From: an uncultured Prevotella sp.
GTDB taxonomy: Bacteria; Bacteroidota; Bacteroidia; Bacteroidales; Bacteroidaceae
Direction of reading: 5' to 3'
Length of the DNA stretch: 52,848 nt
Assembly (NCBI GenBank): GCA_905235325.1
Contig: CAJOLE010000013.1
Coordinates: forward strand, 1 to 52,848
In this document: in pieces, positions 24,776 to 33,055 of the stretch
Numbering within the stretch: position 1 is the first letter of the stretch
Layout: each line of letters begins with the position of its first letter
Made by a program: the position numbers and the translations under genes
The notes under the pieces: generated by a model
Databases searched by the model: none
What the model was told of the DNA's origin: nothing
Seen by the model: only the letters and a program-made list of their open reading frames with translations

Positions 24776-25342
24776 ATGGCAAAAGTTTATGTTTTCCTGG
24801 CTGACGGCTTCGAGGATGTCGAGGCCCTCATCCCCATTGATGTGCTGCGCCGAGGCGGCGTAGAGGTAGTAACGGTGAGCACGACGGACTTCCCACTGGT
24901 GGAGTCGGCGCACGGCGTCGCCATCGAGGCCGACCTGCAGTTTGAGCAGTGCGACTTCGCCGATGCCGACCTGCTGATGCTGCCCGGCGGTATGCCCGGA
25001 GCGGCCAACCTATATGCCCACGAGGGTGTCTGCAAGGCCGTCTGCGAGCAGGCAGCAGCGGGCAAGAAGGTGTCGGCCATCTGTGCCGCCCCTGCCGTGG
25101 TGCTGGCTCCGCTCGGACTCCTTGAGGGCAAGCGTGCCACGTGCTATCCGGGCTTCGAACAGGCCTTGGAGGGTGCCACGTACACCGCCGACCTCGTCAC
25201 CGTCGACGGCAACATCACCACGGCCGAAGGCCCCGCCGCCGCCTTCCCCTACGCCTACGAACTGCTGAGCCAGCTGGTCAGCAAGCAGGTGAGCGACCAG
25301 GTGGCCGAAGGTATGCGCTATAAGCATCTGATGCAGCGGTAA
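24776..25342 (+). CDS. DJ-1/YajL-family protein
   Basis: A 188-residue flavodoxin-like protein of the DJ-1/PfpI superfamily. The reactive cysteine is Cys103 in the nucleophile elbow SAICAAPAVVL, with the partner Glu16 in GFEDVEALIP and 'LMLPGGMPGA' forming the oxyanion region. This pattern is DJ-1/YajL rather than the PfpI protease. Relatives have glyoxalase, deglycase or chaperone activities that are debated, so a role in stress protection is inference. Its last codons run into the minisatellite at 25343. Confidence 0.9.
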   Translation: MAKVYVFLADGFEDVEALIPIDVLRRGGVEVVTVSTTDFPLVESAHGVAIEADLQFEQCDFADADLLMLPGGMPGAANLYAHEGVCKAVCEQAAAGKKVSAICAAPAVVLAPLGLLEGKRATCYPGFEQALEGATYTADLVTVDGNITTAEGPAAAFPYAYELLSQLVSKQVSDQVAEGMRYKHLMQR

Positions 25343-25640
25343 CCCCGGGCATCGGACTGGCTTTCCGGGCATCGGACTGAACGGACGGACACGGACTGGC
25401 TTTTTCGGGAGCAGCGGACGGGACGGAAGGGAGCGGACTGGCTTTTCGGGAGCAGCGGACTGGACGGACGGACACGGAATTGCTTTTTCGGAGGCATCGG
25501 ACGGAGCGGACGGACACGGACTGGCTTATTCGGGAGCAGCGGACGGGACGGACGGGAGCGGACTGGCTTTTCGAGGGCATCGGACGGAGCGGACGGGACG
25601 GACGGGAGCGGAATTGCTAAGAGGATAGACGGACGGGAGG
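25343..25640 (+). repeat. GC-rich minisatellite array 1 (CGGAC type)
   Basis: This fills the gap after the DJ-1 gene. About five degenerate units of roughly 60 bases each contain GGACTGGCTTTTTCGGGAGC, GCATCGGAC and runs of GGACGGACGGG. The octamer GCATCGGA is the reverse complement of TCCGATGC, the hallmark of array 2 at 26081-26590, so the two arrays lie in opposite orientation. The apparent frames across it are low-complexity and not counted as genes. From 25641 to 25665 nothing is recognised. Confidence 0.85.
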
Positions 25641-25665
25641 AGGGCATCATTATTAAAAGAGAAAT

Positions 25666-25727
25666 ATGTTATACTACGAGGAACTTTCAAACAGATATGT
25701 TATACTACGAGGAACTTTCAAACAGGA
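25666..25727 (+). repeat. 31-bp direct duplication over a start codon
   Basis: Two adjacent identical 31-base copies, beginning ATGTTATACTACGAGGAACT at 25666 and again at 25697. The period is not a multiple of three, so the first ATG reads a frame different from the GxxExxY gene. Confidence 0.85.
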
Positions 25728-26080
25728 TACTAGAGGCGTACTTTCGAGTGTTTAAGCATCTAACGACAGGCTTGTTAGAGTCTGTCTATGAGAATGCGTT
25801 ATGCATAGAGTTCGACGAGATGGGTATCCCATACGAACGACAAAAACACCTTAGTATATATTACAAAGGTCAGAACATCGGAGATTTCGTTCCCGACATT
25901 TTGGTCGACAATAAAATCATACTGGAACTAAAATCTATTCCTGTACTCACCCCGGCAAACGCTGCACAGCTCATCAACTACCTGAAAATTACGCAACTCA
26001 AAGTCGGCTACCTGCTAAACTTTGGCGAAGCCCGCGACTATAAACGGATTCTCAACTCCAAAAGTCCAGACCAACCATAA
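25697..26080 (+). CDS. GxxExxY protein
   Basis: A 127-residue member of the GxxExxY family, a PD-(D/E)XK-type fold common in Bacteroidetes and environmental bacteria, of unknown function. The namesake motif is GLLESVYENAL (about residues 25-35). The probable active site follows: 'IGDFVPDILVDNKIILELKS' (Asp then E-x-K, about 60-80). Then 'QLINYLKITQLKVGYLLNFG' closes the fold. It starts at 25697 in the second copy of a 31-base duplication; the first-copy ATG is out of frame. It is bounded on both sides by related minisatellites in opposite orientation. The gene is visibly more AT-rich than its neighbours, which hints at transfer. Confidence 0.85.
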   Translation: MLYYEELSNRILEAYFRVFKHLTTGLLESVYENALCIEFDEMGIPYERQKHLSIYYKGQNIGDFVPDILVDNKIILELKSIPVLTPANAAQLINYLKITQLKVGYLLNFGEARDYKRILNSKSPDQP

Positions 26081-26590
26081 AGTCCGAAACTGTCCGTCAA
26101 GTCCGAAGCAAGAAAGTCCGTCAAGTCCGAAGCAAGAAAGTCCGTCAAGTCCGATGCAAAGAAACAGTCCGTCAAGTCCGATGCAAGAAAGTCCGAGAAA
26201 GTCCGACAAGTCCGATGCAAACAAAGTCCGAGAAAGTCCGTCAAGTCCGATGCAAAGAAAGTCCGAGAAAGTCCGTTAAGTCCGATGCAAAGAAAGTCCG
26301 AGAAAGTCCGACAAGTCCGATGCAAAGAAAGTCCGAGAAAGTCCGACAAGTCCGACAAGTCCGATGCAAAGAAAGTCCGAGAAAGTCCGTCAAGTCCGAT
26401 GCAAAGATAGTCCGAGAAAGTCCGTTAAGTCCGATGCAAAGAAAGTCCGAGAAAGTCCGACAAGTCCGATGCAAACAAAGTCCGAGAAAGTCCGTTAAGT
26501 CCGATGCAAGAAAGTCCGAGAAAGTCCGTTAAGTCCGATGCAAAGAAACAGTCCGTTAAGTCCGATGCAAAGAGACAGTCCGATGCATGA
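26081..26590 (+). repeat. Minisatellite array 2 (GTCCGATGCAAAG type)
   Basis: About 500 bases of a unit near 35 bases long, GTCCGATGCAAAGAAAGTCC plus GAGAAAGTCCG[TA][CT]AA, with roughly 14 GATGCA centres and two GAAGCA variants. Units are not separated by unique spacers. The array starts directly after the GxxExxY stop and runs to within 20 bases of the ispD start. On the minus strand each unit reads CTTTGCATCGGAC, but I see no proper TAnnTTTG. Confidence 0.92.
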
Positions 26591-26606
26591 AAAGGAAAGA
26601 AGTAAA

Positions 26607-27290
26607 ATGACAGATTACGTAATCATCGTAGCAGGCGGCAAGGGCCTGCGTATGGGCAGTGACATTCCCAAGCAGTTTCTGCCCGTCGGCGGGCGGCCGG
26701 TGCTGATGCGCACCATAGAGCGGTTCCGCGAGTATTCGGCCACCCTGCAGATCATCCTGGTGCTGCCCGCAGCGCAGCAGCAGTACTGGCAGCAGCTATG
26801 CCAAGAGCATCACTTTCCCCTTCCGCGACAGAGGGGTGACGGTGGCTCGTCATACCTGTTAGCCGACGGCGGCGAGACCCGCTTCCACTCCGTGCAGCAC
26901 GGCCTCGCCCTCATCCCCGACGATGCCCGGGGCGTCGTCGGCGTTCACGACGGCGTGCGTCCGTTCCCCTCGGTCGAGGTCATCGCCCGCTGCTACGAGA
27001 CGGCTCGCAGCGAGAAGGCCGTCGTCCCCGTCGTCCCCGTCGTCGAGACCCTGCGCCACGTCACCGAAGGCACCAAACCCCGTGGCGACTACCGCCTCGT
27101 GCAGACCCCGCAGACCTTCGACATCCAACTGCTAAAAGCCGCCAACCGGCAGCCCTACCGCGAAGACTTCACCGACGATGCCTCCGTCGTCGAAGCCTAT
27201 GGGCACCCCATCACCCTCGTCGACGGCAACCGCGAGAACATCAAGATCACCACCCCCTACGACCTGCGAATAGCCGAAGCACTGATATAG
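26607..27290 (+). CDS. ispD: 2-C-methyl-D-erythritol 4-phosphate cytidylyltransferase
   Basis: A 227-residue enzyme of the non-mevalonate isoprenoid pathway, joining MEP to CTP. The N-terminal nucleotide loop is [19 protein letters not shown] (about residues 6-24), and later motifs are '[10 protein letters not shown]', 'PVVPVVETL', 'QTPQTFD' and '[31 protein letters not shown]' (seen in parts). The length is normal. The frame is open upstream into the minisatellite, with an in-frame ATG at 26583, but the core begins right after MTDYV, so 26607 is preferred. No -7 box is visible nearby. The recG ATG begins at the base after its stop. Confidence 0.95.
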   Translation: MTDYVIIVAGGKGLRMGSDIPKQFLPVGGRPVLMRTIERFREYSATLQIILVLPAAQQQYWQQLCQEHHFPLPRQRGDGGSSYLLADGGETRFHSVQHGLALIPDDARGVVGVHDGVRPFPSVEVIARCYETARSEKAVVPVVPVVETLRHVTEGTKPRGDYRLVQTPQTFDIQLLKAANRQPYREDFTDDASVVEAYGHPITLVDGNRENIKITTPYDLRIAEALI

Positions 27291-29390
27291 ATGGACATTC
27301 TGCAGCAGGACATCATGTACTTGCCGGGCGTAGGCCCCAACCGCAAGAAGATACTCAGCGAGGAGCTGGGCATCCAGACCTACGGCGACCTGCTGGAGTA
27401 CTATCCCTACAAGCACGTGGACCGCTCGCGCGTCTACACCGTCCACGAGCTGACGGGCGACATGCCGTTCGTCCAGGTCGTGGGCACCATCCTGAGTTTC
27501 GAGACGTTCAAGATGAGTGCGCGTAAGGAGCGCGTCGTCGGCCACTTCAGCGACGGCACGGGCATCATCGACCTGGTGTGGTTCGGCGCCGGCGGCAAGT
27601 ATGCCAAGCAGAACTACCGCATCGGCACGGAGTACCTGGTGTTCGGCAAGCCCACCGTCTTCAACAACCGCATACAGGTGAGCCATCCCGACATCGACGA
27701 GGCCTCGAAGGTTGACACCTCGGCGATGGGGATGCAGCCCTACTACAACACGACGGAGAAGATGAAGAAGCGCGGACTCACCTCGCGCTCGGTAGAGCGG
27801 ATAGTCAAGACGCTGCTCGAAAAGCTGACGTCGCCCGTCGGCGAGACCATGCCCGACTTCATCACCGCCAAGCTGCACCTGATGGGCCGCGACGAGGCCC
27901 TGCGCACCCTGCACTACCCCCGGAACGCCCGCGAGCTGGAGCGTGCCCGCGCCCGTCTGAAGTTCGAGGAACTGTTTTTCGTACAGCTTAATATATTAAG
28001 GTACGCGCGCGACCAGCGCCGCAAGTACCGGGGCTACGTGTTCAGCCACGTCGGCGAGGCGTTCAACGACTTCTACCACAACCACCTGCCCTTCCCGCTG
28101 ACTGAGGCGCAGAAGCGCGTCGTCCGCGAAATCCGCCGCGACATGGGCGGCGGCCGCCAGATGAACCGACTGCTGCAGGGCGACGTCGGCTCGGGCAAGA
28201 CCCTCGTCGCCCTGATGTCGATGCTCATTGCCATCGACAACGGCTACCAGGCCTGCATCATGGCCCCCACGGAAATCCTGGCCGAACAGCACCTGCAGAC
28301 CATCCGCCAGTTTCTCGGCGACATGCCCATCCGCGTGGCCCTGCTGACGGGCATCGTCAAGGGGAAACGGCGAAAGGAGGTCAACGAGGGCCTGCTCGAC
28401 GGCACCATCCAGATCCTCGTCGGCACCCACGCCGTCATCGAGGACACCGTGCAGTTTGCCCGCCTCGGCTTCGTCGTCGTCGACGAGCAGCACCGCTTCG
28501 GCGTGGCCCAGCGTGCCAAGCTCTGGAGCAAGAGCGCCAACCCGCCCCACGTCCTCGTGATGACGGCCACGCCCATTCCCCGCACACTGGCCATGACGCT
28601 CTACGGCGACCTCGACGTGAGCGTCATCGACGAGCTGCCGCCGGGCCGCAAGCCCGTGGCGACGCACCACTTCTTCGACTCGCGCGTCACGTCGCTCTAC
28701 AACGGCATCCGCCAGCAGATCAACCAGGGCCGTCAGGTCTACTGCGTGTTCCCGCTCATCGAGGAGAGCGAGAAGATCGACCTGAAGAATCTGGAACAGG
28801 GTTACGAGACGCTCTGCCAAGCCTTTCCCGAGTTCCGCCTCAGCAAGGTCCACGGCAAGATGAAGCCCGCCGACAAGGAGGAGGAGATGCGGCGATTCGT
28901 CAGCGGCGAGACGCAGATCCTCGTCGCCACAACCGTCATCGAGGTGGGCGTCAACGTGCCCAACGCCTCGGTCATGGTCATCTTCGACGCCCAGCGCTTC
29001 GGGCTCTCACAGCTCCACCAGCTGCGCGGCCGCGTGGGGCGCGGCGCCGACCAGTCGTTCTGCCTGCTGGTCACGCCTTACAAGCTGAGCGAAGAGACCC
29101 GCAAGCGCATCGACATCATGTGCGACACCAACGACGGCTTCCGCATTGCCGAGGCCGACCTGAAGCTGCGCGGCCCCGGCGACCTCGAGGGCACCCAGCA
29201 GAGCGGCATGGCCTTCGACCTGAAGATTGCCGACATTGCCCGCGACGGCCAGCTCGTCCAGATGGCCCGCGACGAGGCTCAGCTCATCATCGACGATGAC
29301 CCTGCCTGCACCTCGGAGAAGTACCAGATTCTGTGGAACCGACTGCGGCAGCTTCGCAAGACAAACATCAACTGGGGGGTCATCTCCTGA
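27291..29390 (+). CDS. recG: ATP-dependent DNA helicase RecG
   Basis: A 699-residue superfamily 2 helicase that remodels stalled forks and Holliday junctions. The N-terminal wedge domain starts 'DIMYLPGVGPNRKKIL' and has an OB fold ('VQVVGTILSFE'). Helicase motifs: I LLQGDVGSGKTLVAL, II VVDEQHRFGV, III MTATPIPRT, then 'TTVIEVGVNVPNASVMVI' and the QxxGRxGR motif LRGRVGRG. The end has the RecG TRG region 'FRIAEADLKLRGPGDLEGTQQSG'. It is translationally adjacent to ispD with no gap and followed by composite element C. Confidence 0.97.
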   Translation: MDILQQDIMYLPGVGPNRKKILSEELGIQTYGDLLEYYPYKHVDRSRVYTVHELTGDMPFVQVVGTILSFETFKMSARKERVVGHFSDGTGIIDLVWFGAGGKYAKQNYRIGTEYLVFGKPTVFNNRIQVSHPDIDEASKVDTSAMGMQPYYNTTEKMKKRGLTSRSVERIVKTLLEKLTSPVGETMPDFITAKLHLMGRDEALRTLHYPRNARELERARARLKFEELFFVQLNILRYARDQRRKYRGYVFSHVGEAFNDFYHNHLPFPLTEAQKRVVREIRRDMGGGRQMNRLLQGDVGSGKTLVALMSMLIAIDNGYQACIMAPTEILAEQHLQTIRQFLGDMPIRVALLTGIVKGKRRKEVNEGLLDGTIQILVGTHAVIEDTVQFARLGFVVVDEQHRFGVAQRAKLWSKSANPPHVLVMTATPIPRTLAMTLYGDLDVSVIDELPPGRKPVATHHFFDSRVTSLYNGIRQQINQGRQVYCVFPLIEESEKIDLKNLEQGYETLCQAFPEFRLSKVHGKMKPADKEEEMRRFVSGETQILVATTVIEVGVNVPNASVMVIFDAQRFGLSQLHQLRGRVGRGADQSFCLLVTPYKLSEETRKRIDIMCDTNDGFRIAEADLKLRGPGDLEGTQQSGMAFDLKIADIARDGQLVQMARDEAQLIIDDDPACTSEKYQILWNRLRQLRKTNINWGVIS

Positions 29391-29403
29391 CGATGCGCTA
29401 TTG

Positions 29404-29629
29404 ATTGTCATTTCCACTTTTTATCCTACACTCCCTACACTCCCTACACCTGACAGCGCCTGACAGAATATTCATGCACGCCGTGGAGCTGCACTGGGAA
29501 AAACCGCCGCTTTTTCCGGAAAACCCGCCGCTTTTTCCGGAAAACCCGCCGCCTTTCGGCCAAAAAGTGCCGCCCACCGCCGAGTGCATATTCATTCATA
29601 AGGCAGGTGTAGGTTCGGGTGTAGGATAT
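29404..29629 (+). repeat. Composite intergenic element, copy C (rearranged)
   Basis: In the 514-base gap after recG. The arm TATCCTACACTCCCTACACTCC (29422-29451) and the second arm GGCAGGTGTAGGTTCGGGTGTAGG (29602-29626) now enclose the tandem array (three AAAACCCGCCGCTTTTTCCGG units, 29500-29575). The conserved core is missing. A further partial arm, AGGTGCAGGAAGTGTCGG, lies at about 29681-29698. From there to the -7 box at 29834 nothing is recognised. Confidence 0.75.
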
Positions 29630-29833
29630 CCGGACAACCAGCACCCGAAAACCATACTGACATTCAAGCAGTTAAGCACAAGGTGCAGGAAGTGTCGGTT
29701 ATTTCTGTTTTTGCCTTCACATATAGAGGAAACAGGCTGACGGTGCAGTCGACCGCAACCGCACAAGTGTTAAAAGACCCCAAAACTATGTTAAGGAATA
29801 AAAGCAACCCATTGGCTTTCGCTATTTTTTTCG

Positions 29834-29842
29834 TAACTTTGC
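29834..29842 (+). promoter_or_regulatory. -7 box of the M23-C40-CapA-greA run
   Basis: TAACTTTGC preceded by a T-rich stretch. The ATG lies 62 bases downstream. Confidence 0.7.
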
Positions 29843-29904
29843 ATCCGAGTTTTTTCTTTTGCGGAAACTCAACCTAATAAACAACTCAAATCGACCGAAG
29901 AATA

Positions 29905-30849
29905 ATGATTAAGACTTTAAAGAAGATTTTTGCAATAGCTCTGGTGTCAGTCGTTACCGTTCCTATGCAGGGACAGGATCTCTTGGCACGCCAGGCTCCC
30001 ATTGACCGTAAGATGAAAGCCGTCGACTCAGTGGCACTGAGCCGACTGATTCAGTTTGAGCAGATGGCATCGCCCGCAGCCGACCTCTATCAGGACTGGG
30101 AGAACTACACCGCCCACCGCGAGACGGCACTGCCCGACACCTTCCGCATTGACCTCCGCGGCTTCGTCATGCCCACCGACAGCCGGGTGCTCACCTCGAA
30201 CTTCGGTGCCCGCTGGGGACGCCAGCACAAGGGGCTCGACATCAAGGTCTACATCGGCGACACCATCCGTGCCGCTTTCTCGGGCAAGGTGCGCGTGGTG
30301 CGCTATGAAGCCAACGGCTACGGCAACTTCGTCGTCATCCGCCACTTCAACGGACTGGAGACCATCTACGGCCACATGTCGAAGCACTTGGTGAAGCCCG
30401 ACCAGGAAGTACGTGCCGGCGACCCCATCGGACTGGGCGGCAACACGGGACGCTCCACCGGCTCACACCTGCACTTCGAGACGCGCCTCTGCGGCGTGGC
30501 CCTCAACCCCGCGCTGATGTTCGACTTCCGCAACCAGGACGTCACGGGCGACTTCTACACATTCCGCAAGAGCACCTACTCGCGCGAGTCGGCCCAGGCC
30601 ACCCGCCTGCGTGGTGTCAGCGGCTCGTCAGCTTCGAGCACCGGCGACCAGCTCTATGCCGAGAACACCAGCAAGAAATCGTCAAACAAGCGCAGCACCG
30701 CCGGCACCCGCTTCCACAAGGTGCAGAAGGGCGAGACCCTCTACTCCATCGCCCGCAAGCGCAACACAACCGTCAACGCTATCTGCAAGCTGAACGGCAT
30801 CGGCAAGAACTCGAAGCTGCGCACCGGACAGATCCTGAAGTATAATTAA
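29905..30849 (+). CDS. Secreted M23-family peptidase with LysM domain
   Basis: A 314-residue cell-wall hydrolase. The signal peptide ends near VTVPMQGQ. The peptidase_M23 domain (about residues 85-210) has the zinc ligands His108 and Asp112 (HKGLD) and the HLH pair His188/His190 (GSHLHFE). The usual active-site His is in 'YGHMSKH' (about 156). A serine-rich linker leads to a C-terminal LysM domain (about residues 268-314, 'FHKVQKGETLYSIARKRN'), which binds glycan strands. All catalytic residues are present, so it is probably an active endopeptidase or amidase. It is followed by a second wall hydrolase 49 bases downstream. Confidence 0.93.
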   Translation: MIKTLKKIFAIALVSVVTVPMQGQDLLARQAPIDRKMKAVDSVALSRLIQFEQMASPAADLYQDWENYTAHRETALPDTFRIDLRGFVMPTDSRVLTSNFGARWGRQHKGLDIKVYIGDTIRAAFSGKVRVVRYEANGYGNFVVIRHFNGLETIYGHMSKHLVKPDQEVRAGDPIGLGGNTGRSTGSHLHFETRLCGVALNPALMFDFRNQDVTGDFYTFRKSTYSRESAQATRLRGVSGSSASSTGDQLYAENTSKKSSNKRSTAGTRFHKVQKGETLYSIARKRNTTVNAICKLNGIGKNSKLRTGQILKYN

Positions 30850-30898
30850 CACCGAAGCCTCGAAGCACCGAAGCCCCGAAAAAAAACAAAAGGAAAAG
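30850..30898 (+). repeat. CGAAGCCT-type spacer repeat
   Basis: The gap begins with four imperfect CGAAGC(C/A)CC-like units and ends A-rich before the next ATG. It resembles the holB and ricT spacers. Confidence 0.5.
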
Positions 30899-31492
30899 AT
30901 GAAGAGAATCCTTCTTTGCGCTGTCCTCGCCATCTTCGCCATCGGCAACATCGCCAACGGCAAGGTGAAGAAGAGCGCCAAGAAAAAGACACACAATACC
31001 ACCATCGTCGCCACCCAGCAGGAGCGCTACGACGAGATTGACAACTACGACTTCCTCTACGCCGGAGCCAACGACGACCTGAACCTCGACTACGACGTGG
31101 CCACCGTCAACTGCCTGCTCGACGAGGCCGTCCGCCACATCGGCGCACGCTACCGCAGCGGCAGCAAAGGGCCCAACGCCTTCGACTGCTCAGGCTTCAC
31201 CAGCTACGTCTACCGACAGATGGGCTACGCCGACATCGGTGCCTCGTCGCGCGACCAGTATGCCCGCAACATACCCGTCAGCCGCAGCGAGATGCAGCGC
31301 GGCGACCTGGTGTTCTTCACCAGCCCCAACTCCGGCCGCAGCGTCGGCCACGTAGGCATCGTTGTCGACGTAGACCCGATTACCCACAGCTTTAACTTCA
31401 TCCACGCCAGCAGCAGCTCAGGCGTGAAGATTACAAACTCTAACGAAGGTTTCTATGCTCGCCGCTTTATTGGTGTGCGCCGCGTTATGTAG
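30899..31492 (+). CDS. Secreted NlpC/P60 (C40) peptidase
   Basis: A 197-residue protein with a signal peptide (MKRILLCAVLAIFAIGNIANG) and a basic linker, then an NlpC/P60 domain. The catalytic cysteine is Cys97 in FDCSGFTSYVY. His151 (GHVGIV) and the polar third residue near His169 (FIHASSSSG) complete the triad. Such enzymes cut the gamma-D-glutamyl-diamino acid bond in peptidoglycan stems. It follows the M23 gene in the same operon. Its last 38 bases overlap the start of the CapA-like gene. Confidence 0.9.
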   Translation: MKRILLCAVLAIFAIGNIANGKVKKSAKKKTHNTTIVATQQERYDEIDNYDFLYAGANDDLNLDYDVATVNCLLDEAVRHIGARYRSGSKGPNAFDCSGFTSYVYRQMGYADIGASSRDQYARNIPVSRSEMQRGDLVFFTSPNSGRSVGHVGIVVDVDPITHSFNFIHASSSSGVKITNSNEGFYARRFIGVRRVM

Positions 31493-32486
31493 CACACCCG
31501 CCTCAGCCGCCAACCCTAACGATACCCTCACCGTCGCCATGTGCGGCGACATCATGATGGGTACCACCTTCCCCTCAGTACAACTGCCGGCCAACGGCGG
31601 CGCCGACCTGTTCAAGGATGCCGGCCCCGTATTCCAGCGGGCCGACCTGGCCGTCGGCAATCTTGAGGGCACCCTCTGCGACGGCGGACACAGCACAAAG
31701 GGCGAAGGGCCCAACGTCTACTCCTTCCGCACGCCGACAACCTACGTACAATGGCTCAAGCAGGCCGGTTTCGACTTTCTGAGCATGGCCAACAACCACG
31801 CCAACGACTTCGGGCAGGAGGGCATACTCAGCACTGAGCGTATGCTCGAGCAGGAAGGCATCAAGTTCGCCGGCATCGAGGGCCGCACAGAGACAGCCGT
31901 CATCGAGCGCAAGGGGCTCCGCATCGGTCTCTGCGCCTTCGGACATAACTCCTACACGCTGAAGCACACCGACCTCAGCACCGTCGGCCGCATCCTCGCC
32001 GACCTGAAGCAGCGGTCAGACATCATCGTCGTCTCATTCCACGGCGGCGCCGAAGGCCGAACCAAGAGCCACCTGCCCAACGGCCCGGAGACGTTCCTCG
32101 GCGAGAACCGCGGCGCCCTGCGCGAGCTGGCCCACTATTGCATCGACCACGGGGCCGACCTCGTCTACGGGCACGGACCCCACGTCGTCCGAGCCGTCGA
32201 GGTCTACGACGGCCGCTTCATCGTCTACAGTCTCGGCAACTTCTGCACGCCCTACGGCATGAGCCTCACCGGCATCTCCAGCTATGCCCCCGTCATCGAG
32301 GTGAAGATGGGCCGCGACGGGCGCTTCTTCAAAGGCCAAATCCACTCCTTCGTCCAGCAGAAGGGCATCGGCCCGCGCCACGACAGGAGCGGCAGCGTAG
32401 CCCGCGAGATGAAGCAGCTCAGCGAGGCTGACGTGCCGCAGAGTCAGGCCCGCATCGACGGTGCCGGCCACATCACACTGAAATAA
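31455..32486 (+). CDS. CapA-family (PGA_cap) metallophosphoesterase-like protein
   Basis: A 343-residue secreted protein: signal peptide about residues 1-18 (LCSTPASA|AN), then a PGA_cap domain of the calcineurin-like fold. Metal-site motifs are MCGDIMMG, VGNLEGTL, MANNHANDFG, FHGGAEG and GHGPHVVRAVE. The family name comes from Bacillus poly-gamma-glutamate CapA, but most members in Bacteroidetes have no known role in a capsule and no capB or capC is here. The start at 31455 overlaps the C40 gene and gives a clean signal peptide, suggesting coupled translation. Confidence 0.88.
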   Translation: MLAALLVCAALCSTPASAANPNDTLTVAMCGDIMMGTTFPSVQLPANGGADLFKDAGPVFQRADLAVGNLEGTLCDGGHSTKGEGPNVYSFRTPTTYVQWLKQAGFDFLSMANNHANDFGQEGILSTERMLEQEGIKFAGIEGRTETAVIERKGLRIGLCAFGHNSYTLKHTDLSTVGRILADLKQRSDIIVVSFHGGAEGRTKSHLPNGPETFLGENRGALRELAHYCIDHGADLVYGHGPHVVRAVEVYDGRFIVYSLGNFCTPYGMSLTGISSYAPVIEVKMGRDGRFFKGQIHSFVQQKGIGPRHDRSGSVAREMKQLSEADVPQSQARIDGAGHITLK

Positions 32487-32513
32487 GCATTACCCCACCC
32501 TATAACTACTATC

Positions 32514-32978
32514 ATGGAATACATGTCACAAGAGGGCTACGACAAGCTCGTAGCCGAATTACGCCAGTTAGAAACCGTCGAACTGCCACAGGTGAGAGAC
32601 GCCATAGCCGAGGCACGCGACAAGGGCGACCTCAGCGAGAACTTCGAGTACCACGCAGCCAAGCGCGAGCAGTCGCGCCTGCTCGGGCGCATCCGGTTCA
32701 AGCAGCGCGTGCTCGAGAATGCCCGTGTCATCGATATGTCGAGACTCAGCGCCGACACCATCCAGCTGCTCAGCAAGGTCGAGATGACCAACCTCGCCAA
32801 CGGCAGCCGCATGACCTACACAATTGCCAGCCCCCACGAGGCCGACCTGCGCGAGGGCAAGATTTCCGTCAACTCGCCCATCGCCAAATCCCTGCTCGGC
32901 CACAAAGCCGGCGACACCGTCGAGGTGCGCGTCCCCGCCGGTACGCTCCGCCTGCACATCGAGAGCATACGTCTGTAA
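32514..32978 (+). CDS. greA: Transcription elongation factor GreA
   Basis: A 154-residue protein that rescues backtracked RNA polymerase by stimulating RNA cleavage. The N-terminal coiled-coil (about residues 5-75) carries the acidic tip in 'ARDKGDLSENFEYHAAKREQ' (Asp and Glu near 41-45). The C-terminal FKBP-like domain (about 80-154) ends 'PAGTLRLHIESIRL'. Size and motifs are normal. No separate -7 box is seen in the 27-base gap after the CapA-like gene, so it is likely the last gene of that operon. Confidence 0.95.
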   Translation: MEYMSQEGYDKLVAELRQLETVELPQVRDAIAEARDKGDLSENFEYHAAKREQSRLLGRIRFKQRVLENARVIDMSRLSADTIQLLSKVEMTNLANGSRMTYTIASPHEADLREGKISVNSPIAKSLLGHKAGDTVEVRVPAGTLRLHIESIRL

Positions 32979-33055
32979 GCATTATTTTTTGAACGACAGA
33001 GCCAGCAACCGGGCGTCCTTGCCGGACTCCGATTCTACCAAGCGTGCCAGGCTGA

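Noticed and set aside
26215..26532. Open frames on both strands through the GTCCG array
   Set aside because: They arise because the unit length keeps frames open; the products are low-complexity, differ by frame and have no start signals.
26081..26590. A possible CRISPR array because of regular 35-base spacing
   Set aside because: There are no unique spacers; the whole unit is repeated with small variations, and no cas gene is present. It is a minisatellite.
31455..32486. A capsule (poly-gamma-glutamate) synthesis gene
   Set aside because: Only the CapA-type domain is present, with no capB or capC, and the family is widespread without capsule loci. A cautious name is used.
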